Assembly: GCA_040400085.1 (NCBI GenBank)
Contig: JBBAQX010000007.1
Coordinates: 46,286 to 110,285, forward strand
Length of the DNA stretch: 64,000 bases
Source of the DNA: HNR sp040400085
GTDB taxonomy: Bacteria > Actinomycetota > Actinomycetes > Actinomycetales > Microbacteriaceae
Direction of reading: 5' to 3'
Shown: one piece after another, positions 8,709 through 17,133 of the stretch
Position numbering within the stretch: the first letter of the stretch is position 1
Layout: every line of letters begins with the position of its first letter
The notes under the pieces: model-generated
What the model was told of the DNA's origin: nothing
The model's input: only the letters and a program-made list of their open reading frames with translations
The model's database searches: none
Program-made: the position numbers and the translations under genes

Positions 8709-9649
8709 GACTCTGATCCTTGCTGTGTTGCCTCGACTACTGATGCTTCTACGACCGTGCGGCGATCGGTGAGATGCTCGAAGAGTAGGTCGAACGGAAC
8801 CTGCTCGCGGGTGAGCCCCATCTGGTTGGCCCGCATCGAGGTTTCGAGATCTACACGGGCGATTACGGTTATCGAGGAGGTTCCGCCCAGGTTTTTTCGG
8901 GTGACGATGCTGGCGCGATCGAAGCGCTGGGCGATCTCGTCGATCGCTATGCGCGGCCCGCTGAAGGTGCTGGCCCGTTCGCGCAGGCTGTCGATGTTCT
9001 CGTTGAGGAGCAGGCGGTTGTTGCGGAGGAGGACGACGTTTTCGAGCATCCGTTCTGTTTCATCGATCAGGTGGCTCGACAGCACGATCGTGCGCGGGTG
9101 TTCCACGAAGTCGCGCAGCAGTTCGTCGTAGAAATGCCGTCGAGTGGGGGAGTCCATGCCGATGTAGACCTCGTCGAGGAGGGTCAGCGGCGCCCTGGTT
9201 GCCAGGCCGATCAGCGCGGCGGCCGTTGCGCGCTGGCCCAGCGAGAGGCGCATCATCTTCTTGGTCGCGTCGATGCCGAAGCCGTCCATGAGTTCGTGCG
9301 CGTAAGCCTGGTCGAACGTCGGGCGTAGATCCGCCGCGAGCCGAATGTTTGACGAGACCTTCTGATCGAGCAGGAGGTCACCCGATTCACGCACGAGGCA
9401 GATGCTCTGCGCGAGGCGTTCACTCTCGAAGGGGTTCTCCCCGTCGACCGTGACGGTTCCGTAGGTGGGCCGCTGTAGCCCCGCGATCACCGAGAGCAGC
9501 GTGCTCTTACCGGTCCCGTTGCGGCCGAGCAGCCCGTGGATCGTGTCGGGTTGCAGCGTGAGGCTGAGGTCGGCGAGCCCCGTCGCGGAGTTGTATTTTG
9601 TGCCGTAGCTTACGCCGAGGTCCTGCGTGCTGATGCTGAAACCGGTCAT
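8705..9649 (-). CDS. ABC transporter ATP-binding protein
   Basis: 314 residues. Walker A is GLLGRNGTGKSTLL, the signature region is RLSLGQRATAAAL, Walker B is APLTLLDEVYIGMD, and the switch His lies in TIVLSSHLIDETE. Residues beyond ~215 form the regulatory extension common in export ATPases of YtrB/BcrA type. It overlaps the GntR regulator upstream and the membrane protein downstream by 4 bp each, giving a three-gene operon. Likely exports a peptide, antibiotic or lipid-like molecule. Confidence 0.88.
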   Translation of the reverse strand: MTGFSISTQDLGVSYGTKYNSATGLADLSLTLQPDTIHGLLGRNGTGKSTLLSVIAGLQRPTYGTVTVDGENPFESERLAQSICLVRESGDLLLDQKVSSNIRLAADLRPTFDQAYAHELMDGFGIDATKKMMRLSLGQRATAAALIGLATRAPLTLLDEVYIGMDSPTRRHFYDELLRDFVEHPRTIVLSSHLIDETERMLENVVLLRNNRLLLNENIDSLRERASTFSGPRIAIDEIAQRFDRASIVTRKNLGGTSSITVIARVDLETSMRANQMGLTREQVPFDLLFEHLTDRRTVVEASVVEATQQGSES

Positions 9650-10056
9650 GGCTGGTCCTGTTCTGCTGGTGCTTGCGTTGATTCTTGCTGTGTAAGTTCT
9701 TGCGTCATAAATTCTTTGAGGTGCCGCATAAGTTCGCTTGATGGGATGCCGAGCGCCCTCGCCCGCGCCAGCGCCGGTTCGAATACCTCGCTGAGGTATC
9801 TGCTGCGGTATTCGTCGCGCAGCTTTTCCTGGGCTCCCGCGCTTACGAACATCCCCAGCCCGCGTTGCTTGTAGATGAGCTGTTCCTCCACGAGGATCGC
9901 GAAGGCTTTCGCGGCGGTGGCGGGGTTGATGCCAAAGGTGGTGGCGAATTGCGTGGTGCTCATGACCTGCGCGCCCTCGGGCATCGTTCCATCGAGGATG
10001 CCGCGGCGCAGGTGTTCTGCGATCTGCAGGTAGATCGGTTCTGACCCGTCAAACAC
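9646..10056 (-). CDS. GntR-family repressor, YtrA subfamily
   Basis: 136 residues. The N-terminal winged helix (PIYLQIAEHLRRGIL ... STTQFATTFGINPATAAKAF) is followed by a short C-terminal helix region, the length and layout of YtrA-type regulators that repress their own ABC transporter operon. ATG 10056 is preceded by GAGGAGG. It is first in the operon, and a palindrome 13 bp upstream is the likely operator. Confidence 0.85.
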   Translation of the reverse strand: MFDGSEPIYLQIAEHLRRGILDGTMPEGAQVMSTTQFATTFGINPATAAKAFAILVEEQLIYKQRGLGMFVSAGAQEKLRDEYRSRYLSEVFEPALARARALGIPSSELMRHLKEFMTQELTQQESTQAPAEQDQP

Positions 10057-10068
10057 GCTTACCTCCTC

Positions 10069-10092
10069 GGTTCATTACTCAACTAGTGAACC
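10069..10092. promoter_or_regulatory. Palindromic operator of the YtrA-type operon
   Basis: The outer arms GGTTCA and TGAACC enclose a 12-bp centre. Read on the minus strand the inner half-sites are TTCACTAG and GTAATGAA, which match 6 of 8 as an inverted repeat. Its position just upstream of the ribosome site of the GntR gene fits autorepression. Confidence 0.55.
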
Positions 10093-10122
10093 ACGGGACC
10101 GAGGTTAACGCAAGCCCGAGTT

Positions 10123-10178
10123 TCGTTTGCCCCAAATAGTGCTTTTTCTAGGAAAAACGTACTATTTGGGGCAAACGA
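10123..10178. repeat. Perfect 18-bp inverted repeat with nested T5/A5 loop
   Basis: Arms TCGTTTGCCCCAAATAGT (10123-10140) and its exact complement (10161-10178) enclose a 20-bp loop containing TTTTTCTAGGAAAAA, which itself pairs. It lies between the divergent ABC operon and prpDBC. It could be a protein-binding site or a transcription barrier. It shares GCCCCAAAT/ATTTGGGGC with the hairpin at 22906-22954. Confidence 0.7.
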
Positions 10179-10195
10179 GATCCACAAACGTGGGC

Positions 10196-10239
10196 CGAGC
10201 CCGACCCGAGCCTGACCCGACCCCGACCCGAGCCCGACC
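10196..10239. repeat. Four tandem 11-bp repeats of CGAGCCCGACC type
   Basis: Units start at 10196, 10207, 10218 and 10229 and differ at one or two positions. The 11-bp period is close to one helical turn, and the array sits about 70 bp before the prpD start. It may be a regulator-binding array or slipped low-complexity DNA. Confidence 0.6.
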
Positions 10240-10309
10240 CGGGCGCACGCCCGAACTGCACCCGGGCACGAACTGTGGCAGGGTGGACTATATACACGAA
10301 AGGCACCAC

Positions 10310-11905
10310 ATGACTCAGCTGCACCCGGTCCGCGTCTATAAGAGCGACGAGGCTCTGCCCCGTGAAGAACAACTCGCGTGGAAACTCGCGCAGGTGGCGA
10401 CCGACCCCGTGCCGGTTGACGACGATGTCGCCGAGATGATTATCAATCGCGTGATCGACAACGCCTCGGTTGCGGCCGCATCGCTCGTGCGCAGGCCGGT
10501 CGCGGCGGCCCGCGCGCAGGCGCTGAGCCATCCGCCCAGCACGGGCGGCGGCGGGGCCACCGTTTTCGGTGAGCCGCAGGCAACCCGGGTATCGCCCGAG
10601 TGGGCGGCCTGGGCCAACGGCGTCGCAGTGCGCGAGCTCGACTATCACGACACGTTCCTGGCGGCCGACTACTCGCATCCCGGGGACAACATCCCGCCGA
10701 TCACGGCCGTCGCGCAGCACGTCATGGGCCTTCACAATCCTGGCGCGCACATCGCACATGCCAGCAATACCCCAAGCCCCCGCAACCTCACCGGCCACGA
10801 CCTGATCCGCGGCATCGCGACGGGTTACGAGATCCAGGTCGACCTGGTCAAGGCGATCTGCCTGCACCAGCACAAGATCGACCACGTGGCGCACCTCGGC
10901 CCGAGTGCCGCGGCGGGAATTGGCACGCTGCTCGGCCTCGACACGGCCACGATCTATCAGGCCATCGGCCAGGCCCTGCACACCACGACGGCCACGCGCC
11001 AATCGCGTAAGGGCGAGATCAGTAGCTGGAAGGCCTACGCCCCCGCCTTTGCCGGCAAGATGGCGGTCGAGGCCGTCGATCGGGCCATGCGCGGCGAGAC
11101 CAGCCCCACCCCCATCTACGAGGGCGAAGACGGCGTAATCGCATGGCTCCTCGATGGACCGGATGCCCGCTACCAGGTCCCCCTCCCCGCCCCCGGTGAA
11201 CCCAAGCGCGCCATCCTCGACACCTACACGAAAGAGCACTCGGCGGAGTACCAGGCCCAGGCGTGGATTGACCTGGCGCGTAAGCTGCACCACGAGCATC
11301 CGGAACTTATCGATGGAGCCAACGTGGAACGCGTGGTCATCCGCACGAGCCACCACACCCACTACGTGATCGGGTCGGGGGCGAACGATCCGCAGAAGTA
11401 CGATCCCGCGGCATCGCGCGAGACGCTGGATCACTCGATTCCGTACATCTTCACGGTCGCGCTGCAGGACGGGCGCTGGCATCACGCGGATTCGTATGCC
11501 CCGGAGCGCGCGGCCCGGCCAGACACGGTTGCCCTGTGGCACAAAGTCGTGACGGAGGAGGACCCGGAGTGGACGAGGCGCTATCACTCGCTCGACCCGG
11601 CGGAGAAGGCCTTTGGCGGCTCGGTCGAGATCCAGCTGGCGGACGGCAGCGTTATTCGCGACGAGATTGCCGTGGCGGACGCGCATCCGCTGGGGGCCAG
11701 GCCGTTTGCGCGGGAACAATACGTGGCGAAGTTCCGGGCGCTCGCGGAGGGTGTGTTGGAGCAGGTCGAGATCGAACGTTTCCTCGATACGGCTCAGCGC
11801 CTGTCGTCGCTGCGCGCCGACGAGCTAGCTGGCCTCACGATCACGGCTCGGCCTGGTTTCCTAGCCGCGAAAACCCAGCCAGCAGCCCAGAAGGGACTCT
11901 TCTAA
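10310..11905 (+). CDS. prpD: 2-methylcitrate dehydratase
   Basis: 531 residues from ATG 10310, chosen because AAAGG lies upstream and homology starts there (MTQLHPVRVYKSDEALP); a longer frame from 10127 would run through the inverted repeat. It belongs to the MmgE/PrpD family and dehydrates 2-methylcitrate to 2-methyl-cis-aconitate in propionate breakdown. Recognisable segments include NIPPITAVAQH, HKIDHVAHLGPSAAAGIGTL and SSWKAYAPAFAGKMAVEAVD. It overlaps prpB by one base (TAATG), so translation is coupled. No PrpR regulator is adjacent. Confidence 0.93.
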   Translation: MTQLHPVRVYKSDEALPREEQLAWKLAQVATDPVPVDDDVAEMIINRVIDNASVAAASLVRRPVAAARAQALSHPPSTGGGGATVFGEPQATRVSPEWAAWANGVAVRELDYHDTFLAADYSHPGDNIPPITAVAQHVMGLHNPGAHIAHASNTPSPRNLTGHDLIRGIATGYEIQVDLVKAICLHQHKIDHVAHLGPSAAAGIGTLLGLDTATIYQAIGQALHTTTATRQSRKGEISSWKAYAPAFAGKMAVEAVDRAMRGETSPTPIYEGEDGVIAWLLDGPDARYQVPLPAPGEPKRAILDTYTKEHSAEYQAQAWIDLARKLHHEHPELIDGANVERVVIRTSHHTHYVIGSGANDPQKYDPAASRETLDHSIPYIFTVALQDGRWHHADSYAPERAARPDTVALWHKVVTEEDPEWTRRYHSLDPAEKAFGGSVEIQLADGSVIRDEIAVADAHPLGARPFAREQYVAKFRALAEGVLEQVEIERFLDTAQRLSSLRADELAGLTITARPGFLAAKTQPAAQKGLF

Positions 11906-12798
11906 TGCTGTACTCACACACAACTCCCGCCGAGAAGCGCGCGGCGTTCCGCGCCGAACTTGCGACGGGCAAGCTGCTGCGCATCCCGGGGGCGTTCAAC
12001 CCGCTGAGCGCGAGACTCATCGAGCGCAAAGGCTTTGACGGCGTCTACATCTCGGGTGCCGTGCTGTCCGCAGATCTGGGGCTGCCCGACATCGGCCTCA
12101 CTACGCTCACAGAGGTCGCGGGCCGCAGCGCGCAGATCGCCCGGATGACTAACCTCCCCGCCCTGGTCGACGCGGACACCGGCTTCGGCGAACCCATGAA
12201 CGTGGCCCGCACCGTGCAGACCCTCGAGGATGCCGGGGTCGCCGGCCTCCACATCGAGGATCAGATTAATCCCAAGCGCTGCGGACACCTTGACGGCAAA
12301 CAGGTCGTCGACGAGGAGACCGTGCTCAAGCGGATCCGCGCGGCGGTGCAGGGGCGGAGGGACCCGAACCTGCTGATCATGGCTCGCACGGACATCCGCG
12401 CAATTGAGGGGATGCCCGCCGCCATCGACCGGGCAAAAGCGCTCGTTGACGCCGGGGCAGACGTGATCTTCCCCGAGGCCATGCGCGACCTCAGCGAATT
12501 CGACGCGATCCGGGCGGCGGTCGATGTTCCGGTGCTCGCGAATATGACCGAGTTTGGCAAGAGTGAGCTCTTCACCACGTCCCAGCTCGAAAGCGTCGGC
12601 ATCAACATCGTGATCTACCCCGTTTCGCTGCTGCGCCTCGCGATGGGGGCGGCTGAACGCGGGCTCGACGCGATCACGGAGCAGGGAAGCCTCACGCCGA
12701 TGCTCGGGGAGATGCAGACTCGGTCCGAACTCTATGAGCTATTGGACTATTCGGCATACAATACGTTTGACGATACGGTCTATAACTTCAAGCTGTGA
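11905..12798 (+). CDS. prpB: Methylisocitrate lyase
   Basis: 297 residues. The active-site loop INPKRCGHLDGKQ carries the catalytic Cys of the isocitrate lyase/PEP mutase family, and DADTGFGEP is the Mg2+-binding strand. It cleaves 2-methylisocitrate to pyruvate and succinate, the last step of the methylcitrate cycle. The ATG overlaps the prpD stop. The downstream prpC starts 10 bp after its stop. Confidence 0.95.
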   Translation: MLYSHTTPAEKRAAFRAELATGKLLRIPGAFNPLSARLIERKGFDGVYISGAVLSADLGLPDIGLTTLTEVAGRSAQIARMTNLPALVDADTGFGEPMNVARTVQTLEDAGVAGLHIEDQINPKRCGHLDGKQVVDEETVLKRIRAAVQGRRDPNLLIMARTDIRAIEGMPAAIDRAKALVDAGADVIFPEAMRDLSEFDAIRAAVDVPVLANMTEFGKSELFTTSQLESVGINIVIYPVSLLRLAMGAAERGLDAITEQGSLTPMLGEMQTRSELYELLDYSAYNTFDDTVYNFKL

Positions 12799-12808
12799 GG
12801 TGCGAGAT

Positions 12809-13984
12809 ATGAGCGACACACACGTAATTGCTGAAACGCGGGGCGAGACTGCCGTGCACAAGGGGCTGGTGGGAGTCGTGGCCGACTACACGGCGATCTC
12901 CAAGGTCAACTCGGACACGAATTCGCTTCTGTATCGCGGCTATCCGGTGCAGGAGTTGGCCGCGCGCTGCTCGTTCGAAGAGGTTGCCTGGTTGCTCTGG
13001 AACGGCGAACTCCCGAACGCCGACGAGTTGGCCGAGTTCGAGCGGCTTGAGCGCTCACACCGCGAGCTCGACGCCGGCACCAAACAGGCCATCGATGGCC
13101 TGCTGATCACGGCGCATCCGATGGACGTGGTCCGCACCGCGGTGAGCCACCTGGGCGGGCTGGACGCGACGCTTCAGGGGGATGCGGGAGCGGCATCCGT
13201 TATCGATCCCGTGCTTGATCCCGCGCTTAATCGTGCCCGGGCGGTGCGACTCCTTGCTCAGCTGCCCTCCGTGGTCGCCTACGATCAGCGGCGACGCAGG
13301 GGACAGGGGCTGATCGCGCCGCGCGGCGACCTCGCCTACTCCGAAAACTTTCTCTATATGACCTTCGGCGAGCTTCCGGATGCCGTGGTCGCCGACGCGT
13401 TCCGGGTCTCGCTGATCCTGTATGCGGAGCACTCATTCAACGCGTCCACGTTCACGGCCAGGGTAATTGCGTCGACCCTGAGCGATATATATTCGGCGGT
13501 CACCGGCGCGGTCGGGGCGCTCAAGGGTTCGCTGCACGGAGGCGCGAACGAGGCAGTGATGCACACGTTCGACGAGATCGGTTCTGCCGATCGCGCGGAG
13601 GCCTGGCTCGATGATGCCCTGGCATCCAAGCGCAAAATCATGGGATTCGGCCATCGCGTGTACAAGCACGGCGACTCTCGGGTGCCCACAATGAGGGATG
13701 CCCTTGGCCGCCTCGTCGACCACTACGACCGGCCCGACCTCTTGTCACTTTACGAAGCTTTGGAAACGGCGATGACGTCGCGGAAGAACATCCTTCCCAA
13801 CCTCGATTACCCGTCCGGCCCCGCATACAACCTGATGGGGTTCGATACCCTCACGTTTACGCCGCTCTTCGCGGCGGCTCGGGTAGTCGGCTGGACAGCC
13901 CACGTTATGGAGCAGTATTCGGCTAACTCGCTGATCCGCCCGCTGTCCGAGTACAACGGGCCCGAGGAGCGGCACCTGGGCTAG
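12809..13984 (+). CDS. prpC: 2-methylcitrate synthase (citrate synthase family)
   Basis: 391 residues from ATG 12809, supported by GAGG eight nucleotides upstream; the frame extends further upstream inside prpB without reason. Citrate synthase motifs are present: SLHGGANEAVM (catalytic His), IMGFGHRVYKHGDSR (second His) and NLDYPSGPAYNLMGF (catalytic Asp). The operon context identifies it as the propionyl-CoA plus oxaloacetate enzyme rather than the housekeeping citrate synthase. Its stop overlaps that of plsC on the other strand by 4 bp. Confidence 0.94.
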   Translation: MSDTHVIAETRGETAVHKGLVGVVADYTAISKVNSDTNSLLYRGYPVQELAARCSFEEVAWLLWNGELPNADELAEFERLERSHRELDAGTKQAIDGLLITAHPMDVVRTAVSHLGGLDATLQGDAGAASVIDPVLDPALNRARAVRLLAQLPSVVAYDQRRRRGQGLIAPRGDLAYSENFLYMTFGELPDAVVADAFRVSLILYAEHSFNASTFTARVIASTLSDIYSAVTGAVGALKGSLHGGANEAVMHTFDEIGSADRAEAWLDDALASKRKIMGFGHRVYKHGDSRVPTMRDALGRLVDHYDRPDLLSLYEALETAMTSRKNILPNLDYPSGPAYNLMGFDTLTFTPLFAAARVVGWTAHVMEQYSANSLIRPLSEYNGPEERHLG

Positions 13985-14727
13985 GCTGCGGGTGCCTCGT
14001 TATAGGCATCCGCCAATTCTTGGCCTGTCAATGAGTGGATGGCCGCCATAATCCGTTCCGTGGCCTCGCGCCGATCCTTTCCCGAGCCCGAGGAAGTCAG
14101 ATCGGAGAGGTCAACGGGAGGCCCGAAGGTAACGGTGACCGGGGTTTTCCTGCCTGGCGTTCCATCGGGTCTGAGCATCCGTCGCCTGGCCGAACCGTCC
14201 AGGCCGATGGGAATCACAGTTGCGCCCGTTTCCAGGGCGAGCCAGGCGACTCCTGTTTTTCCGCGGTACAGCCTGCCGTCGCGCGAACGGGTCCCCTCGG
14301 GATAAATTGCGAATGCTCCGCCGGCGTTCAGTACGTCGCGGCCCACGTTGAGCGCGTCCTGCGCTGCGTGGCCTGCCCCGCGTTTCACGGGAACGGCGCC
14401 TATCGTCCCGAAGAACCAGCGTTGCACCCTGCCGAAGAATCCGCCGCGCTCAAAGTAGTGTGACTTCGCCAGAAACTGAACTCTGCGGGGAACGGCGAGC
14501 GGAATGATGATGCTGTCCCTGGCGGCCAGGTGATTACTAGCAAAGAGGACTGGTCCCCTTTTAGGGATGTTACGGCGTCCTATGACGGTCGCCCGATACG
14601 CAAAACGGCCGACGGGGGCCAACGCGGCTTTGCCGACAAAATAGACCATTCCGGGTTGAGACGATGTCGGTGAAGTAGGGATGGTGATGAGGGGCGCCTC
14701 AGCGCGTTCCCTGTCCGAATATGTCAT
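13981..14727 (-). CDS. plsC: 1-acyl-sn-glycerol-3-phosphate acyltransferase family protein
   Basis: 248 residues from ATG 14727. The acyltransferase motif H-x4-D is in FASNHLAARDSII, and FAIYPEGTRSRDGRLYRGK is the phosphate-binding motif. It transfers an acyl group to a lysophospholipid or related acceptor at the membrane. A GTG at 14733 is also in frame, but ATG 14727 lies 6 nt after a TAGTGT element, so I read it as the leaderless start. It is convergent with prpC. Confidence 0.85.
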   Translation of the reverse strand: MTYSDRERAEAPLITIPTSPTSSQPGMVYFVGKAALAPVGRFAYRATVIGRRNIPKRGPVLFASNHLAARDSIIIPLAVPRRVQFLAKSHYFERGGFFGRVQRWFFGTIGAVPVKRGAGHAAQDALNVGRDVLNAGGAFAIYPEGTRSRDGRLYRGKTGVAWLALETGATVIPIGLDGSARRRMLRPDGTPGRKTPVTVTFGPPVDLSDLTSSGSGKDRREATERIMAAIHSLTGQELADAYNEAPAA

Positions 14728-14733
14728 TGGCAC

Positions 14734-14739
14734 ACACTA
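14734..14739 (-). promoter_or_regulatory. -10 element of a leaderless promoter for plsC
   Basis: On the minus strand TAGTGT is followed by GTGCCA and then the ATG at 14727. No Shine-Dalgarno sequence is visible. Confidence 0.55.
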
Positions 14740-14812
14740 TCCGGTAGCTCATTCCGCGGGGGTAATTTCTTTGCGGGGCAGAGGTTTACAGCTTTGTAAG
14801 AAAAACTGGGAG

Positions 14813-14818
14813 TAGGCT
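14813..14818 (+). promoter_or_regulatory. Candidate -10 for the first FKBP lipoprotein
   Basis: TAGGCT lies 95 nt before GTG 14913, giving a leader of about 85-90 nt that is rich in A/T. TTTACA and TTGTAA occur upstream, but at poor spacing (22 and 13 nt). Confidence 0.4.
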
Positions 14819-14912
14819 AATCCTCAAAGCGCTGAGAAATCTTGATGCTTTTGGTATTTTTGCTATTCCTTTAGCAATTCCCAACTACTTTTACCCAACA
14901 GAAACGAGAACC

Positions 14913-15878
14913 GTGAAGCTTCGCGCAATCCCCGTTGTCCTGACCGTTCTGGCACTTACGCTTACCGGGTGTACCGCATCCGGCGGCACCGTGAGCGCAG
15001 AGGATGCCAAGAAGGCTGGTTGCACGGTCATTCCTTCCGGCTCCGAAAGTGATTCGGTTAAAGTCACTGGTGAATTCGGGAAGAAACAAACAACCGACTT
15101 TAAGAAGCCTTTCACTGCGACGAAGATGCAGCGCACCATCATTGACAAGGGCGACGGCGACCTTATCGCTAAGGACGACTCGATTACCGCCTTGGTGACT
15201 CTCTATAACGCCGAGACTGGCGATGAGCTAGCATCAGAAAACACTGAGTTTCCAGTAAACGAAGAGACGCTGGGAACCCCCGGCCTCTTCGCTGCCCTTG
15301 CCTGCGTCCCGATGGGTACGCGCTCTGTTACGACCATGACCGCAGCAGATTTTGCTGGCCCTGATGCTCAGGGGACAGACGGCCAGAGTGTCATCCTGGT
15401 TGTCGACGCTATCAAGAAGGCACCAGCTGCGCCAGCCCCGGATGTCCTGAAGAAGGCTGACATCGCTGATAATTTCCCCACGGTTGAGATGGTCGATGGC
15501 AAGCCCGTCATGACCCTCCCCAACGGTAAGCCCTCGGAAGAGCTTCAGATTCGAACCGATCTGAAAGGCGATGGGGAGGTCGTTCAAGAAAAGGACAAGG
15601 TCACGGTTAATTACCTGGGAGCTATTTGGGACACAGGGGTTGTCTTCGACCAAAGCTACACGAGGGGCGAGCCCACTTCTTTTGCGACTAACGAGGTCGT
15701 TCCCGGCTTCGGTCAGGCCCTCGTCGGTCAGACAGTTGGGTCTCGCGTGATCGTGGCCATTCCGCCAGCACTTGGTTACCGTGAGGGAGGAAACGCTGGG
15801 GCAGGAATTAAGGGAACGGACACCATCGTGTTCGTCATCGAAATCCTGAGCACCGAGCGGGCAGCTGCACCACAGTAA
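14913..15878 (+). CDS. FKBP-type peptidyl-prolyl isomerase lipoprotein (first copy)
   Basis: 321 residues. The N terminus KLRAIPVVLTVLALTLTGC is a lipoprotein signal with lipobox LTGC, so the mature protein is anchored on the outside of the membrane. The C-terminal ~100 residues form an FKBP domain (VTVNYLGAIWDTGVVFDQSY ... VVPGFGQALVGQTVGSRV ... IPPALGYREGG). The middle looks like a second, degenerate FKBP-like domain. It probably assists folding of secreted proteins. A paralogue follows at 16109, and the first ~120 nt of the two genes are almost identical. Confidence 0.9.
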   Translation: MKLRAIPVVLTVLALTLTGCTASGGTVSAEDAKKAGCTVIPSGSESDSVKVTGEFGKKQTTDFKKPFTATKMQRTIIDKGDGDLIAKDDSITALVTLYNAETGDELASENTEFPVNEETLGTPGLFAALACVPMGTRSVTTMTAADFAGPDAQGTDGQSVILVVDAIKKAPAAPAPDVLKKADIADNFPTVEMVDGKPVMTLPNGKPSEELQIRTDLKGDGEVVQEKDKVTVNYLGAIWDTGVVFDQSYTRGEPTSFATNEVVPGFGQALVGQTVGSRVIVAIPPALGYREGGNAGAGIKGTDTIVFVIEILSTERAAAPQ

Positions 15879-15928
15879 TAATACCGGCCGAACTCTTTCA
15901 GACAATCTGTGCCTCACCTGTCGGAACT

Positions 15929-15964
15929 CGATGCCTGCGACCTAACGGTCGCGGGCATCGTTTT
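15929..15964 (+). terminator. Rho-independent terminator after the first FKBP gene
   Basis: CGATGCCTGCGACC pairs with GGTCGCGGGCATCG across a TAAC loop, followed by TTTT. It suggests the second FKBP gene has its own promoter. Confidence 0.85.
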
Positions 15965-16108
15965 GTGTTGAAACCCGAGCCTTTACCTCATCGTGCAGCA
16001 TCCCTGGGTAAACTCAAGCCTGATAAGACATGATTTGCTGAGCGAGTTTCTCCTGCCGAAACTATGCGATGTGCAAGTTGTTCCTCAATACCTAGAGAGA
16101 CGAGAATC

Positions 16109-17092
16109 GTGAAGCTTCGCGCAATCCCCGTTGTCCTGACCGTTCTGGCGCTTACGCTTACTGGGTGTACCGCATCCGGCGGCGCCGTGAGTGCCGAGGA
16201 TGCCAAGAAGGCTGGTTGCGAGGTTGTCCCGTCAGGGGCTCAAAGCAACTCAATCAAGGTCACCGGTGATTTTGGCAAGGAACCCGAGGTCAAGTTTGAT
16301 ACGCCGCTTAAAGCGGACGGGGTTCAGCGGACCATCCTTACTCTGGGTGAGGGCGATATGATCGTGAGGGATGACGTCATCAAAGCGCAGCTGAGCCTGT
16401 ACAATGGCACCTCGGGTAAGAAAGTCGCATCCGAGGCGATGGATTTTCCTCTCAAGGAAAAGACTCTCCCGAGCGATAACTGGTTTAAACTCGCCGAGTG
16501 TATGCCGGTGGGTAGCAGGGCGGTAACGACTATGAGCGCCTCAGACCTCTACGGCGAGGCTGGCAATGAAAACATGGGACTCAAGGCGAGCGATAGCGTC
16601 GTTTTGGTTATTGACGCGATCAAGAAGACTTTCGATTGCAATAGTCCTATTCCGAAGGACCTGGCCACGCGGGCGGTGGGCGAGTCGAAGGCCTTGCCGG
16701 AGGGGTTCCCAACGGTAACCCTTGCTGATAATGGCGAACCTACCATCACTTTCCCCGGGGGTTTCGCCCCGAGCGATGAACTCAAGATTGCAGATTCTAT
16801 CTCGGGCAGTGGCGAAAAAGTTCAGGAGGGCGATTGCGTTACCCTTCAGTACAAGGGGGTCAACCAGGCAACGGGCGAAACCTTCGACGCGAGCTGGACG
16901 CGCGGAGAGCCCTCGCGCTTTCCCACGAGCGGCGTCATCGCCGGTTTCAGTAAGGGCCTCGTCGGCCAGACGGTCGGCTCGCAGGTCGTGATCCTGATTG
17001 GACCGGCCGATGGCTACGGCGCGTACGAAGAGGGCAAACCCAACACCGGCTATATCGCCTTCGTCGTAGATATTCTGGCCACAAACCGCTAA
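16109..17092 (+). CDS. FKBP-type peptidyl-prolyl isomerase lipoprotein (second copy)
   Basis: 327 residues from GTG 16109, chosen by alignment with the first copy; the frame is open from 16064 but the signal peptide starts here. Same lipobox LTGC and same layout, with a C-terminal FKBP domain (VTLQYKGVNQATGETFDASW ... VIAGFSKGLVGQTVGSQV). The two proteins share the first ~40 residues nearly completely and then diverge strongly, including a C..C pair here (FDCNSPIP, EGDCVTL) absent in copy one. A tandem duplication with later gene conversion of the 5' end is the simplest history. Confidence 0.88.
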   Translation: MKLRAIPVVLTVLALTLTGCTASGGAVSAEDAKKAGCEVVPSGAQSNSIKVTGDFGKEPEVKFDTPLKADGVQRTILTLGEGDMIVRDDVIKAQLSLYNGTSGKKVASEAMDFPLKEKTLPSDNWFKLAECMPVGSRAVTTMSASDLYGEAGNENMGLKASDSVVLVIDAIKKTFDCNSPIPKDLATRAVGESKALPEGFPTVTLADNGEPTITFPGGFAPSDELKIADSISGSGEKVQEGDCVTLQYKGVNQATGETFDASWTRGEPSRFPTSGVIAGFSKGLVGQTVGSQVVILIGPADGYGAYEEGKPNTGYIAFVVDILATNR

Positions 17093-17133
17093 CCGCGTCA
17101 CGCCTGGCGGCCCACGGATGCCATGATTGAGAT

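Noticed and set aside
10148..11719. 523-codon open frame on the minus strand opposite prpD
   Set aside because: prpD on the plus strand is a clear enzyme; the antisense frame is Arg/Gly-rich, without family features, and arises from GC-rich codon bias.
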